Below the pieces are notes generated by a model, which was not told the origin of the DNA, ran no database searches, and saw only the letters and a program-made list of their open reading frames with translations. DNA of 64,000 nucleotides from Chthoniobacter sp. (GTDB taxonomy: Bacteria; Verrucomicrobiota; Verrucomicrobiia; Chthoniobacterales; Chthoniobacteraceae), in the NCBI GenBank assembly GCA_021414005.1, contig JAIOPH010000023.1, positions 62,001 through 126,000 on the forward strand, written 5' to 3'. Positions within the stretch are counted from its first letter, which is position 1. Every line of letters begins with the position of its first letter. Position numbers and translations under genes: made by a program. This document shows positions 35,115-43,629 of the stretch, one piece after another.

Positions 35115-37511
35115 CTACTCGCGCAGGCTCACGGCCAGCTCTGACTTGAGCCGCTCCTTGAGCTTGGCGTGCGCCGCGTTGACTTCGTCGGCGGTGAGCG
35201 TGCGCTCGGGGCTGCGGTAGGTCAGGGAGTAGGCGAGCGACTTTTTGTCGGCGGGGATTTTTGCGCCGGTCGGGTCGGTGAAGACATCGAACAGCTCCAC
35301 GCCGGCGAGGAGCGGCTCGCTGGCCTTTTGCAAAACCGACGAGATCTCCGCGTGTGGGAGCGCGAGCGGGGCCACGAGCGCGATGTCGCGCGTGGTCGCG
35401 GGAAAGCGCGGGATTTCCCGGTAGCGCGGCGCGCTGGTGGCCGGCGGCAGCGCCCCGAGATCAATCTCGGCGAAGAGCACCGGCGCGGTGGCGTCCAGCG
35501 CGCGCGCATCCTTGGGCCAGAGCTGACCGGCGAAGCCGACGGGCCGGCCTGCGACGTGGATGACGAGCGCGAGCGCAAGCGCGGGGTTGGTGTCCGGCGC
35601 GAATTCGGTCGTCGCGCCGAGCGCCGCGGTGACGAGGCCCTTGAGGTGGAAAAGGTCCGCCTCGGCACCTTCGCCCGCGCGCCACGAGCGCTCGGTGAGC
35701 GGTCCGCTGAGCACGAGACCGAAGTGGGTGAATTCCTCGGGGGCCAGAGCGGAGAAGACGCGGCCAATTTCAAACAGGCGCACCGTTTTCGCCCCGGCGC
35801 GGACATTGGCGCGCAGCGCGGCGAGCAGGCCGGGCAGCAGGCCGGGACGCAGGATGGTCTGCTCGTCGTTCATCGGGTTTTTCACCTGGAGCAGATTTTC
35901 CGGGGTGTCGTGCGTGAAGCCGACGCCGGGCAGCTTGTCGCCGATGAGAGTGAGCGTGCGCGCCTCGGCGAAGCCCTGCGCGGCCAGCGCGCGGCGCAGC
36001 GTCATCGTGCGGTCGTAGGCGCGATCCGTGGCGCTGGCGGCGGCGAACTCCGCCTGGGTCCGTGCGGGAATGGCGTCGAGCCCGACCACGCGGGCGATTT
36101 CCTCGATGAGGTCCACCTCGCGTGCGAGGTCCGGGCGGAAGGATGGAATCTCCCAGCCGGCGGCGGTCTTCGCGAGACCGAAGCCGGTAAGGATGGCGTC
36201 GATGCGCGCGACGGGAATCTCCGCGCCGAGCAGCGCCGCGACACGCTCCGGGCGCAGCGTTACGGTGTGGGTGAAAACGGTCTCGTCGGTGTCGTGCATT
36301 GCCGCCGCCGGGTCGAAGCCGAGCGGCGCATCGCCCGCCATGCCGAGGCCCAGTTCGCCGCGTGTGCCGCCGGCGATTTCGGCGATCAGCGCCGCCGCCC
36401 GCTGCGAGGCGCGGAGCACGCCCGCGAGGTCCACGCCGCGCTCGAAGCGATAACTCGAATCGCTCGACAACCCGAGCTGCCGCGAGGTGCGCCGAATGTT
36501 CGCCGGCGCGAAGTGCGCGCTTTCCAAAATGATGTTGCGCGTCGCTGCCGTCACGCCCGTCGCCTCACCGCCCATTACCCCGGCCAGCGCCAGCGCGCCG
36601 CTGGCGTCGGCGATCACGAGATGCTGCGGACCGAGTTTGTAAGTCTTGCCGTCGAGCGCCAGGAACTCCTCGCCCTCCCGTGCCATCCGCACGCGGATTG
36701 CACCCTCAACTTTGTCGGCATCAAAAGCGTGCAGCGGCTGGCCCAGCTCCAGCATCACGTAGTTGGTGATGTCCACGATGTTGTTGATCGCGCGCAGCCC
36801 CACTGCCTCCAGCTTGCGCCGCAGCCACTCCGGGCTCGGGCCGACCTGCACGTTGTCGATTTCCAGCGCGGTGTAAAAACGGCATTCGGCCGCGCTCACG
36901 TCGATGGCTTCCGACGCAAAGCCCTCGCGCACCGCGTCGACCTTGGGACGCCGCAATTCCTTCCCCGCCAGCACCGCGATTTCCCGCGCGATGCCCGTGT
37001 GGCTGAGCAGGTCCGGGCGGTTCGGCGTAATCTCCAGATCGAGCACTGTGTCGCCGGGAAACAACTCCGCCAAAGGCGCGCCGACCCGCGCGTCCGCCGG
37101 CAGAATCAGCAGCCCGTCCACGCCTTTCGGCATCCCCAGTTCTTCCGCGCTGCACAGCATCCCCTGGCTCTCCACGCCGCGCAGTTTGCCGACCTTGATT
37201 TTGAAATCGGGCCCGAGCACCGCGCCGGGCAGCGCCAGCGGCACCTTGTCGCCCACCGCGTAATTTTTTGCCCCGCACACGATCTGCCGCGCCGCGCCCG
37301 AGCCGTCGTCCACCTGACACACGCTCAGCCGGTCCGCATTCGGGTGCTGCACGGATTCCCTGATCTGCGCCACCACCACATTCGGAATCGCCACGCCCGT
37401 CGTCGCCACGCCCTCCACCTCCACGCCCGCGAGCGTGAGCAGATCGACCAATGCGGGCACGGTGGGCGGGAGTTCTACGAGTTCGCGGAGCCAGTTGAGG
37501 GAGACTTTCAT
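35115..37511 (-). CDS. pheT: Phenylalanine-tRNA ligase beta subunit
   Basis: Beta subunit of the (alpha-beta)2 synthetase that charges tRNA-Phe. It has 798 residues in the usual order: N-terminal MKVSLNWLRELVELP, tRNA-binding domain (about 38-150; VVVAQIRESVQHPNADRLS), B3/B4 editing domain, B5 domain, the catalytic-like core and a C-terminal anticodon-binding domain (RYREIPRFPATTRDIALV). The ATG at 37511 begins the conserved N-terminus. No pheS is adjacent, so the alpha subunit is encoded elsewhere or beyond a rearrangement. Confidence 0.97.
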   Translation of the reverse strand: MKVSLNWLRELVELPPTVPALVDLLTLAGVEVEGVATTGVAIPNVVVAQIRESVQHPNADRLSVCQVDDGSGAARQIVCGAKNYAVGDKVPLALPGAVLGPDFKIKVGKLRGVESQGMLCSAEELGMPKGVDGLLILPADARVGAPLAELFPGDTVLDLEITPNRPDLLSHTGIAREIAVLAGKELRRPKVDAVREGFASEAIDVSAAECRFYTALEIDNVQVGPSPEWLRRKLEAVGLRAINNIVDITNYVMLELGQPLHAFDADKVEGAIRVRMAREGEEFLALDGKTYKLGPQHLVIADASGALALAGVMGGEATGVTAATRNIILESAHFAPANIRRTSRQLGLSSDSSYRFERGVDLAGVLRASQRAAALIAEIAGGTRGELGLGMAGDAPLGFDPAAAMHDTDETVFTHTVTLRPERVAALLGAEIPVARIDAILTGFGLAKTAAGWEIPSFRPDLAREVDLIEEIARVVGLDAIPARTQAEFAAASATDRAYDRTMTLRRALAAQGFAEARTLTLIGDKLPGVGFTHDTPENLLQVKNPMNDEQTILRPGLLPGLLAALRANVRAGAKTVRLFEIGRVFSALAPEEFTHFGLVLSGPLTERSWRAGEGAEADLFHLKGLVTAALGATTEFAPDTNPALALALVIHVAGRPVGFAGQLWPKDARALDATAPVLFAEIDLGALPPATSAPRYREIPRFPATTRDIALVAPLALPHAEISSVLQKASEPLLAGVELFDVFTDPTGAKIPADKKSLAYSLTYRSPERTLTADEVNAAHAKLKERLKSELAVSLRE

Positions 37512-37628
37512 GTGGAAAAAATGGGGCGCTACCAAAGACGTGGGCGTGGCTTCCGGCAAGCCTTTGCTGGCGGTGGGCTGGGGCGCGGGGGAGGCCGGGG
37601 ATGGATGCGCCCGGCTGCACGGCGGAGC

Positions 37629-37656
37629 TTGATCGCCGGGCGCGGGCGGCTAGCCT
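37629..37656 (+). promoter_or_regulatory. Leaderless-type promoter
   Basis: TTGATC, 16-base spacer, TAGCCT, then seven bases to the ATG at 37664. No Shine-Dalgarno. Confidence 0.4.
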
Positions 37657-37663
37657 CGCCGTC

Positions 37664-38176
37664 ATGCGCATCACTTCTTTACTCCGCTGGCTGCCGCTCA
37701 TTCTTGCGGCCTTCGTTTCCACCTCGTTCGCTGCCGAGCCCACCCCGGACGATGCCCTCGTGCTTCTCCGGGCCTTTACCAAACCGGGCGCGGATCTCCC
37801 GGCCTTGACCAAGGCGCTCCAGCCGACCACTGCGGATTACGCGGCGGTTTTCGAACCGGCTACGGCGGCCAAGGTTGAGGCGTATTATACGCCGCACTGG
37901 GCCAGCGGCGCGCTCGTCGTGAAGCCCAACGAAGGGCAGACCAACGTCCTCGTGCAAATGGTGAAAAGCAGCGAAGTGCGCGCGTGGAATGAAGCGGCGA
38001 ACAAAGTCCTGCCCGGTGGCTGGGCGAAAATGCAGGGGCAGATCAAGGAAGGTCACACCATCTTCCGCTTCAAATTTGTGAAACCCGGCGAAGGCGCGGG
38101 CATGGTCTATGACGGCCTCATTCAGGTGAACGGCCAGTGGCGCATCTTTCCCAAAGCCTGGCGCGCTCTGGAGTAG
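37664..38176 (+). CDS. Small secreted protein of unknown function
   Basis: A 170-residue exported protein with a signal peptide ending near STSFA. The mature part has a helical start (PDDALVLLRAFTKPGADLP) and a stretch VYDGLIQVNGQWRIFPKAWR that looks like the last strands of a cystatin/NTF2-like fold often seen in small lipoproteins. No function is recognised. It is divergent from pheT and 75 bases before the zinc-ribbon gene, each with its own promoter-like boxes. Confidence 0.65.
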   Translation: MRITSLLRWLPLILAAFVSTSFAAEPTPDDALVLLRAFTKPGADLPALTKALQPTTADYAAVFEPATAAKVEAYYTPHWASGALVVKPNEGQTNVLVQMVKSSEVRAWNEAANKVLPGGWAKMQGQIKEGHTIFRFKFVKPGEGAGMVYDGLIQVNGQWRIFPKAWRALE

Positions 38177-38213
38177 CCGCAATCGCCGTGATGCACGCTC
38201 GCGCCGCAGGCCA

Positions 38214-38243
38214 TTGACGGGCGTGCGCGGTTTCCGGCAGAGT
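38214..38243 (+). promoter_or_regulatory. Leaderless-type promoter of the zinc-ribbon gene
   Basis: TTGACG, 18-base spacer, CAGAGT, then exactly eight bases to the ATG at 38252. No Shine-Dalgarno. Confidence 0.5.
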
Positions 38244-38251
38244 GCGGCGAA

Positions 38252-38953
38252 ATGCTCCCCGAAATTCAGCAACTGCTCATCGTTCAGGATCGCGACCGGA
38301 AAATCCGCACACTCCGTTTGGAGTTGGAGGCGGCACCGCTGGAGAAGCGCGAGGCCGAGACGCGGCTGGCCGAGGCGCAGCGGGCGCTGGAGGCGGTGAA
38401 ACAGAAAGCGAAGGAAGTCGAAATGGAGCGCAAGAAGCTGGAGAACGAGGCGCAGGCCAAGCGGGATTCGATCGCGAAATTTCAAACGCAGAAATTTCAG
38501 ACGCGGAAAAACGAGGAGTTTCAGGCGCTGAACAACGAGATCACGCGTTACGAGGGCGAGATTCGCGGGATCGAGGATCGGGAGCTGGAATTCATGGACG
38601 AGGCGGAAAAAGTGCGCGCGCTGGTGGCCGGGCAGGAGCAGCAGACCAAGGCGGTAAAAGCCGCGGTCGAGCGTCAGCTCATCGACATCGATGCCAAGGT
38701 CGGCGCGCTGGCCGCGCAGCTCAAAGCCGCGGAAGCCGAGCGCGCGGGGCTCACCACCGGCCTCGATGAAGACCTGCTCGACACCTTCGAGCGGCTCTTT
38801 GCCAACAAGGGTGAAGCGGTGGTGCCGCTGGAGCACGAGACCTGCATGGGCTGCCACATGAAAGTGACCACGCAGACCGTGGTGAAGGTGAAAGGCCGGC
38901 GGGAGATCGTCCACTGCGAGCAGTGCGGGCGCATCCTTTACCCCGGAGAGTAG
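38252..38953 (+). CDS. Coiled-coil protein with C4 zinc ribbon (CdsZ-like)
   Basis: A 233-residue cytoplasmic protein: residues 1 to about 190 form a long antiparallel coiled coil (Lys/Glu/Ala-rich) and the end is a C4 zinc ribbon with Cys198, Cys201, Cys222 and Cys225 (CMGCH and CEQCG). This architecture matches the family that includes chlamydial CdsZ (CT398), a scaffold studied with secretion and sigma factors; here a role is only inferred. The following amidase gene starts within or just after its end, so they are probably co-transcribed. Confidence 0.85.
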   Translation: MLPEIQQLLIVQDRDRKIRTLRLELEAAPLEKREAETRLAEAQRALEAVKQKAKEVEMERKKLENEAQAKRDSIAKFQTQKFQTRKNEEFQALNNEITRYEGEIRGIEDRELEFMDEAEKVRALVAGQEQQTKAVKAAVERQLIDIDAKVGALAAQLKAAEAERAGLTTGLDEDLLDTFERLFANKGEAVVPLEHETCMGCHMKVTTQTVVKVKGRREIVHCEQCGRILYPGE

Positions 38954-39002
38954 GCACGTGCTCTCGCCGCGGGTCGAGCGCAGGTGCGGATGCGGGATTT
39001 TT

Positions 39003-40328
39003 GTGAAAGGGTGGGCCGTGCCTTGGCTCCGCTCACTCGTTCTCGTCGTCGGTCTGCTCGCGGGCGGGCTGGTGCCGGACGTGCGGGCGCAGCGGCTCAG
39101 TGCGCTGGGGGAAAAGCCGGACTGGTCGCGGCTGGAGGCGTTTCAGGAAACCATCACGCGGGCGGATTTCGTGCGGCTGCTCGACACCGTGTACGCGCCG
39201 GGCGGCGCGGCAAAAGGGCTGATCGAGGTGGAGGCGGCGGCGGCCGTTATCCGCACCACACTCGTGCCGGCGGGGGAGTTTCGGCTGCGCTTCGCGGCGG
39301 AGGGTGGCGCGGTCAGGCCGGTGCCGCGCGCGTGGCGACCGGCCTCGGCGCTGCCCCCCGCGCCCGAGGGAAAGCCGCTCACTGGGGTGAAAATCGCGCT
39401 GGATGCCGGGCATCTCGGCGGCGCGTGGGCGAAAATGGAGGAGCGGTTTTTTCAGGTCGGCGAATCGCGTCCGGTGATCGAGGGCGAGATGACCCTGCGC
39501 GTGGCGAAACTGCTCGCGCCAAAGCTGCGCGAGTTGGGCGCGGAGGTGGTGAATCTGCGCGAGACCGCCGAGCCCACCACGGCGCTGCGCCCCGAGACCT
39601 TGCGCGAGTCCGCGCTGGCCGAGCTGGCGAAACTGGGCGTCGCCGCCCCGCGCGAAAAATACGACGGCACCAATGACCCCGGCCGGGCCTGGACGGTGCA
39701 GGCGCAGAGCGAGCTGCTCTTTTACCGCATCGCCGAAATCCGCGAGCGCGCCGCGCTGGTGAATGCCAAGGTGAAACCCGACCTCGTGGTCTGCCTGCAC
39801 TTCAATGCCGAGGGCTGGGGCGATCCGCTGAAGCCGGAGTTCGTGCCGCGGAATCATCTGCACGTCCTGGTCAACGGCTGCTACGCCGCGGGCGAGCTGC
39901 GCTACGACGACCAGCGTTTCGAGATGCTCCTGAAGCTCCTCTCCCGCACCTACGACGAGGAACTCGCCGCCTCCGAGCCGCTCGCCACCGCACTCGCTGC
40001 GGCCACGCAGCTCCCGCCCTACGAATACACCACCGGCAGCGCCGTCCACACCGGCGCCACCGCCTACGTCTGGGCGCGCAACCTCCTCGCCAACCGCCTC
40101 TACCACGCGCCGGTCGCCTTCCTCGAACCCTACGTGATGAACAGCGAAGCCGTGTGGATGCGCGTGCAGGCGGGCGACTACGACGGCGAAATCACCCTCG
40201 CCGGCGCGCCCCGCCGCAGCCTCTTCCGCGAGTACGCCGACGCCGTGGCCGAGGGCCTCCGCGCCTATTACGAAAAGGCCCGCGCGGAGAAAAAGCCCGC
40301 CGCCCCCGGCGCGCCCGCGTCGCCGTAA
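39003..40328 (+). CDS. N-acetylmuramoyl-L-alanine amidase (Amidase_3-like)
   Basis: Predicted zinc hydrolase cleaving the bond between muramic acid and the stem peptide of peptidoglycan, outside the cytoplasm. From the GTG at 39003 it has 441 residues, with a signal peptide ending near DVRAQ. Zinc-site motifs are the His in LDAGHLGG, the Glu in VIEGEMTLRVAK and the His in VCLHFNAEG. The C-terminal region (EAVWMRVQAGDYDGE) replaces the usual family ending and is followed by a Pro/Ala tail. A GTG at 38958 is an alternative start, only four bases after the zinc-ribbon stop. Confidence 0.8.
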   Translation: MKGWAVPWLRSLVLVVGLLAGGLVPDVRAQRLSALGEKPDWSRLEAFQETITRADFVRLLDTVYAPGGAAKGLIEVEAAAAVIRTTLVPAGEFRLRFAAEGGAVRPVPRAWRPASALPPAPEGKPLTGVKIALDAGHLGGAWAKMEERFFQVGESRPVIEGEMTLRVAKLLAPKLRELGAEVVNLRETAEPTTALRPETLRESALAELAKLGVAAPREKYDGTNDPGRAWTVQAQSELLFYRIAEIRERAALVNAKVKPDLVVCLHFNAEGWGDPLKPEFVPRNHLHVLVNGCYAAGELRYDDQRFEMLLKLLSRTYDEELAASEPLATALAAATQLPPYEYTTGSAVHTGATAYVWARNLLANRLYHAPVAFLEPYVMNSEAVWMRVQAGDYDGEITLAGAPRRSLFREYADAVAEGLRAYYEKARAEKKPAAPGAPASP

Positions 40329-40403
40329 AAAAGGAACGCGCCGCACGCTCCGCTCGGCGGCATCCCCACGCGGAGGATGGCCGCTGCGCGGGATGGATTG
40401 GGT

Positions 40404-40423
40404 CGGTGGTTGGAAAACCACCG
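40404..40423 (+). terminator. Hairpin after the amidase gene
   Basis: Perfect 8-base arms CGGTGGTT and AACCACCG around a GGAA loop, 75 bases after the amidase stop. Outside it, AAGGAACG (40331-40338) and CGTTCCTT (40422-40429) form a second inverted pair. It may be a terminator without T-run or the end of the decayed insertion sequence that follows. Confidence 0.4.
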
Positions 40424-40441
40424 TTCCTTGAGCGCGCCGTT

Positions 40442-40640
40442 CCGATCTGCGATGAGTTTAGCCGCGAGCTGGTGGCCCTGGAAATCGAGCAGCGGATGGA
40501 GGCGAAGGACGGCATCCGCCTATTGGATCAGATGGCGGGCCGGGCGTGGGTCCGTGCCAGAGTATATCCGCAACAACAACGGCCCGGAGTTCGTGGCACC
40601 GGACGTGCAGGAATTGATCGAGCGGCATGGGTTCAAGCGC
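40442..40640 (+). pseudogene. Remnant of an IS3-family transposase (rve integrase)
   Basis: One frame reads CDEFSRELVALEIEQRM and continues to GRAWVR (to about 40550). After a frameshift a second frame reads PEYIRNNNGPEFVAPDVQEL, then IERHGF. Together they follow the order of the IS3 OrfB integrase core, where DEFSRE and IRSDNGPEF motifs are typical. There is no start and no catalytic C-terminal part. The piece is dead. Confidence 0.7.
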
Positions 40641-40669
40641 TGGAAGCCGAGCACAGTTCCAAAGTCATC

Positions 40670-40860
40670 GCCAGCGCCTGGGACGCGGACCACACCGCCG
40701 AAAACCTCGCCATCTTGCGTCGCTGGGCGCTCAACTTCCTCAAGACCGACCCCCGCACAAACGATCCCTCAAAGCAAAAATCAAAGCCGCCGGCTGGGAC
40801 CACCGCTACCTTCTCCAACTCCTCAGCCTCCCGCAAAATTTAGATGCGCGAACCCTGCAC
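40670..40860 (+). pseudogene. Remnant of an ISAs1-family transposase
   Basis: The frame reading TAENLAILRRWALNFLKTD shifts near 40770 to another frame with LKAKIKAAGWDHRYLLQLL. Both blocks match the C-terminal end of ISAs1-family transposases. The start and middle of the gene are absent. It joins directly to the IS3 remnant, so two different insertion sequences decayed in the same gap. Confidence 0.7.
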
Positions 40861-40876
40861 AGCCGCCCCGCGTGCG

Positions 40877-40905
40877 TTGACAAAGCTCCGCGTGATTTCG
40901 ATAGT
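40877..40905 (+). promoter_or_regulatory. Leaderless-type promoter of the UVR-domain gene
   Basis: TTGACA (perfect -35), 17-base spacer, GATAGT, then exactly eight bases to the ATG at 40914. This is the best-matching promoter in the window and places transcription start on the ATG. Confidence 0.6.
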
Positions 40906-40913
40906 CGCCGCCA

Positions 40914-41666
40914 ATGAGTCTCGATTTGAACGATCTGCTGCGCGATTGGCCCCATGAACCGGGCATGATCAAGGTGCGCAAGATTTTGGGCAGCGATGGA
41001 CGCGAGAAGCTTCAGCTTCGGATCGACCTCGGGCTCATTCAGATGGAGACGGTGGGGCGGCCTGACGGGCAGGTGCCGTATGATCGGGAGTCGCTGCTGG
41101 AATACCACCGGGAGCGCGCGAAAAAGGCGGCGAAGAAGAACGAGAGTTACGTGCTTTCGATGGACGAAGTGGGCGAGCTGCAGCAGGAGGGCATCCAGTA
41201 TTACCACCGCTACATCAGCTTTTTTCAGCTCTGCGATTACCAAGGTGTGATCCGCGACACCCAACGGAATTTGGACATGTTCGCTTTTGTCGGCGAACAC
41301 GCGCAGCCGGAGGAGTTGGCGGCGTCGGTGCTGCAGTTCACGCCGTATGTGCTGATGATGAACACGCGGGCGCGGGCGTCGATCGAGCTGGGGCGCGAGG
41401 AGTTCCGGGCCGCCGCGAAGAAAATCGAGGACGGCATGGAAAAGATCCGCGCTTTCTACGAAAAGATCGACAACGCCGAGGCCGCGGCAAACAGCCCGGA
41501 GCTGAGTTTTCTCGGCGAATGGCTGGAGGAAGTGCGCGGCAAGCAGCCGGTGACGAAGCTGGAGAAAATGCAGCGCGAGATGGATCGGGCCATCGCCTCC
41601 GAGGCCTACGAGCGCGCGGCGGAACTGCGCGATCAAATTGCCGCGCAACAGCAAAAGAAGAAGTAG
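40914..41666 (+). CDS. UVR-motif (UvrB/UvrC-like) protein
   Basis: A 250-residue cytoplasmic protein. The N-terminal half (MSLDLNDLLRDWPHEPG, KLQLRIDLGLIQMETVGRPDG) is a conserved block of unknown role; a helical middle follows. The C-terminus carries a UVR motif (about 212-242: KLEKMQREMDRAIASEAYER then AAELRDQI), the segment through which UvrB and UvrC interact and which is also found in McsA-like adaptors. The partner here is unknown. It is transcribed from a strong leaderless-type promoter, and the peptide ABC genes follow it by seven bases. Confidence 0.8.
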   Translation: MSLDLNDLLRDWPHEPGMIKVRKILGSDGREKLQLRIDLGLIQMETVGRPDGQVPYDRESLLEYHRERAKKAAKKNESYVLSMDEVGELQQEGIQYYHRYISFFQLCDYQGVIRDTQRNLDMFAFVGEHAQPEELAASVLQFTPYVLMMNTRARASIELGREEFRAAAKKIEDGMEKIRAFYEKIDNAEAAANSPELSFLGEWLEEVRGKQPVTKLEKMQREMDRAIASEAYERAAELRDQIAAQQQKKK

Positions 41667-41673
41667 CGCGCCG

Positions 41674-43629
41674 ATGACCTTTCCTTCGCGCGCTCTGGCG
41701 CTGATCCTCGGTGCTGCACTGCTCGCGGGGTGCGATACGAATCCGCATCCCGCCCCGCTGAAACAAAAGCGCGATGACGGCACTCCGTGGCGGGTGCGCT
41801 ACGCGTATCTCCCGGACGACCCGCGCGGGCTCGATCCGCAGCATGCCTACGATCAGGTTGCGCATCGCATCCACGAGGCGATTCTCGACACGCTGCTGGA
41901 GTATCATCCGCTGAAGACCGATCCCTTCGAGATGGTGCCGGCGCTTTTGGAAAGCATACCGGAGCGCACGCAGGAGGCTGATGGCAAAGTGACCTACACC
42001 TGCCGTCTGAAGCGCGGCATCCACTACCACAACGATGCGTGTTTTCCCGACGGGAAAGGTCGCGAGGTGGTGGCGGAGGACGTGCATTACGCCTGGCTGC
42101 GGATGAGCGACCCGAGGGTCGAGTGCCCGATTTTCGGAACCCTCGAGCCGATCATCATCGGCATGCATGAGCTGTATGAGGCGGCGAAGACGACGGGGAA
42201 ATTCGACTACTCCGCGCGTCTGCCAGGGCTGGAAGTCGTGGATGCGCACACATTCAAGATCCGCCTTTCGAAGCCGTATCCACAGATCGTCTATTGGCTG
42301 GCGATGCCTTTCACCACGCCCGTCCCACGGGAGGCGGTGGAATACTACGACGGGAAAAAACACGACGGAGAGGCGGAGCAGCGCAAAGAATTCAACTGGC
42401 ATCCGGTCGGCACCGGCGCGTTCCAGATCGCCGAATATGAGGAGGCGCATCGCTTCCGCATGGTTCGCAATCCGGACTACCGCACGACGGTTTTTCCGAG
42501 TGACGGATTCCCGCCGGAAAAGGCCGAGTGGCTGAAACAATTCGCCGGACAGAAGCTCCCGCTGATTGATGAAATCGAGTGGCCGATCTTGCGGGAGACG
42601 CACACGATGTGGCTGCTCGCCCGGGAGGGATACTTCGACGGCACGGCGGTGGCGAAGGATTCGTTCGGTCGCATCGTCAGCTCGAACCACGACCTTTCCC
42701 CCGACCTGAAGGCGCGCGGGATGTCCCTCGAAAAGGACACGGAGTTGAGCACGTTCTTCATCAGCTTCAATTGCGCCGATCCGGTGCTGGCGAATCCCAA
42801 GCTGCGTAAGGCGCTGACCTGCGCCTACAACGCGCAGGGCTACTGCGATATTTTCAAAAACGGCGTGGCACCGGTCGCGACGCAACTGATCCCCCCGGGG
42901 ATTTTTGGCCATCTCAAAGACTGGAAGGATCCCAACACCTACAACCTCGAACGCGCCCGCCAGTTGATCGCGGAAGCAGGCTATCCGAATGGGATCGATC
43001 CGAAAACAGGCCAGCCGCTGGAGCTGACGATGGATGTGACCGCGACTGGTTCGGAGGAACGCCAGACCGCGGAGTATGAGCAGCGGCAGTTCGAGAAATT
43101 GGGTGTGAAGATTAAAGTAATCGAAAACACTTTTGCCAAGATGCTGGAGAAGCAGGATCGCGGGCAGTTTCAAATCGCGCCAAGCACCGGATGGGGCGCG
43201 GACTATCCCGATCCGGAAAACTACTTCTTCCTTTTCTACAGCAAGAACGTCCCGCCCGCGGGCAAGAACGAGGCGCGCTACGTGAGCGCGGAGTTTGACC
43301 GCATCTTCGAAAAAATGGCGCTGATGGACAATACCCCAGAGCGCCTCGCGCTGTGCCGCCAGCTCTACGACCTGCTCTCCGAAGATTGCCCGGTCGCGTT
43401 CAACTTTCACAAGGCCTACTACGTGGTAGTGCAGCCGTGGGCGCGCCGCACCCATGCCAACATGATGCTCGAAGGCGGCGTGAAATACCTCCAAGTTGAT
43501 CCCGCGATGCGCGCCCGCGCCTGGCACGACTGGAATCGCCCCGTCTATTGGCCGCTCGCCGTGCTGGCCGTCGGCCTCCTCGCCGCCATCCGTTACGCCA
43601 TCCGCTGGAATCGCCGCCTGAATGCTTAG
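41674..43629 (+). CDS. Peptide ABC transporter substrate-binding lipoprotein
   Basis: Extracytoplasmic solute receptor of the OppA/DppA (SBP family 5) class, 651 residues. The signal has a lipobox LLAGC (Cys20). Family features include DPRGLDPQHAYDQVAHRIHE, LSKPYPQIVYWLAMP, NPDYR and KNGVAPVATQLIPPG. A membrane helix close to the C-terminus (PVYWPLAVLAVGLLAAIRYA) is unusual: the protein may be held at both ends. The ligand is likely a peptide, but nickel or murein peptides are possible. It overlaps the permease gene by eight bases. Confidence 0.87.
   Translation: MTFPSRALALILGAALLAGCDTNPHPAPLKQKRDDGTPWRVRYAYLPDDPRGLDPQHAYDQVAHRIHEAILDTLLEYHPLKTDPFEMVPALLESIPERTQEADGKVTYTCRLKRGIHYHNDACFPDGKGREVVAEDVHYAWLRMSDPRVECPIFGTLEPIIIGMHELYEAAKTTGKFDYSARLPGLEVVDAHTFKIRLSKPYPQIVYWLAMPFTTPVPREAVEYYDGKKHDGEAEQRKEFNWHPVGTGAFQIAEYEEAHRFRMVRNPDYRTTVFPSDGFPPEKAEWLKQFAGQKLPLIDEIEWPILRETHTMWLLAREGYFDGTAVAKDSFGRIVSSNHDLSPDLKARGMSLEKDTELSTFFISFNCADPVLANPKLRKALTCAYNAQGYCDIFKNGVAPVATQLIPPGIFGHLKDWKDPNTYNLERARQLIAEAGYPNGIDPKTGQPLELTMDVTATGSEERQTAEYEQRQFEKLGVKIKVIENTFAKMLEKQDRGQFQIAPSTGWGADYPDPENYFFLFYSKNVPPAGKNEARYVSAEFDRIFEKMALMDNTPERLALCRQLYDLLSEDCPVAFNFHKAYYVVVQPWARRTHANMMLEGGVKYLQVDPAMRARAWHDWNRPVYWPLAVLAVGLLAAIRYAIRWNRRLNA

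Noticed and set aside
35169..37808. Very long open frame antisense to pheT
   Set aside because: Arg/Ala/Gly-rich shadow caused by GC-rich third codon positions; pheT on the other strand is complete and well conserved.
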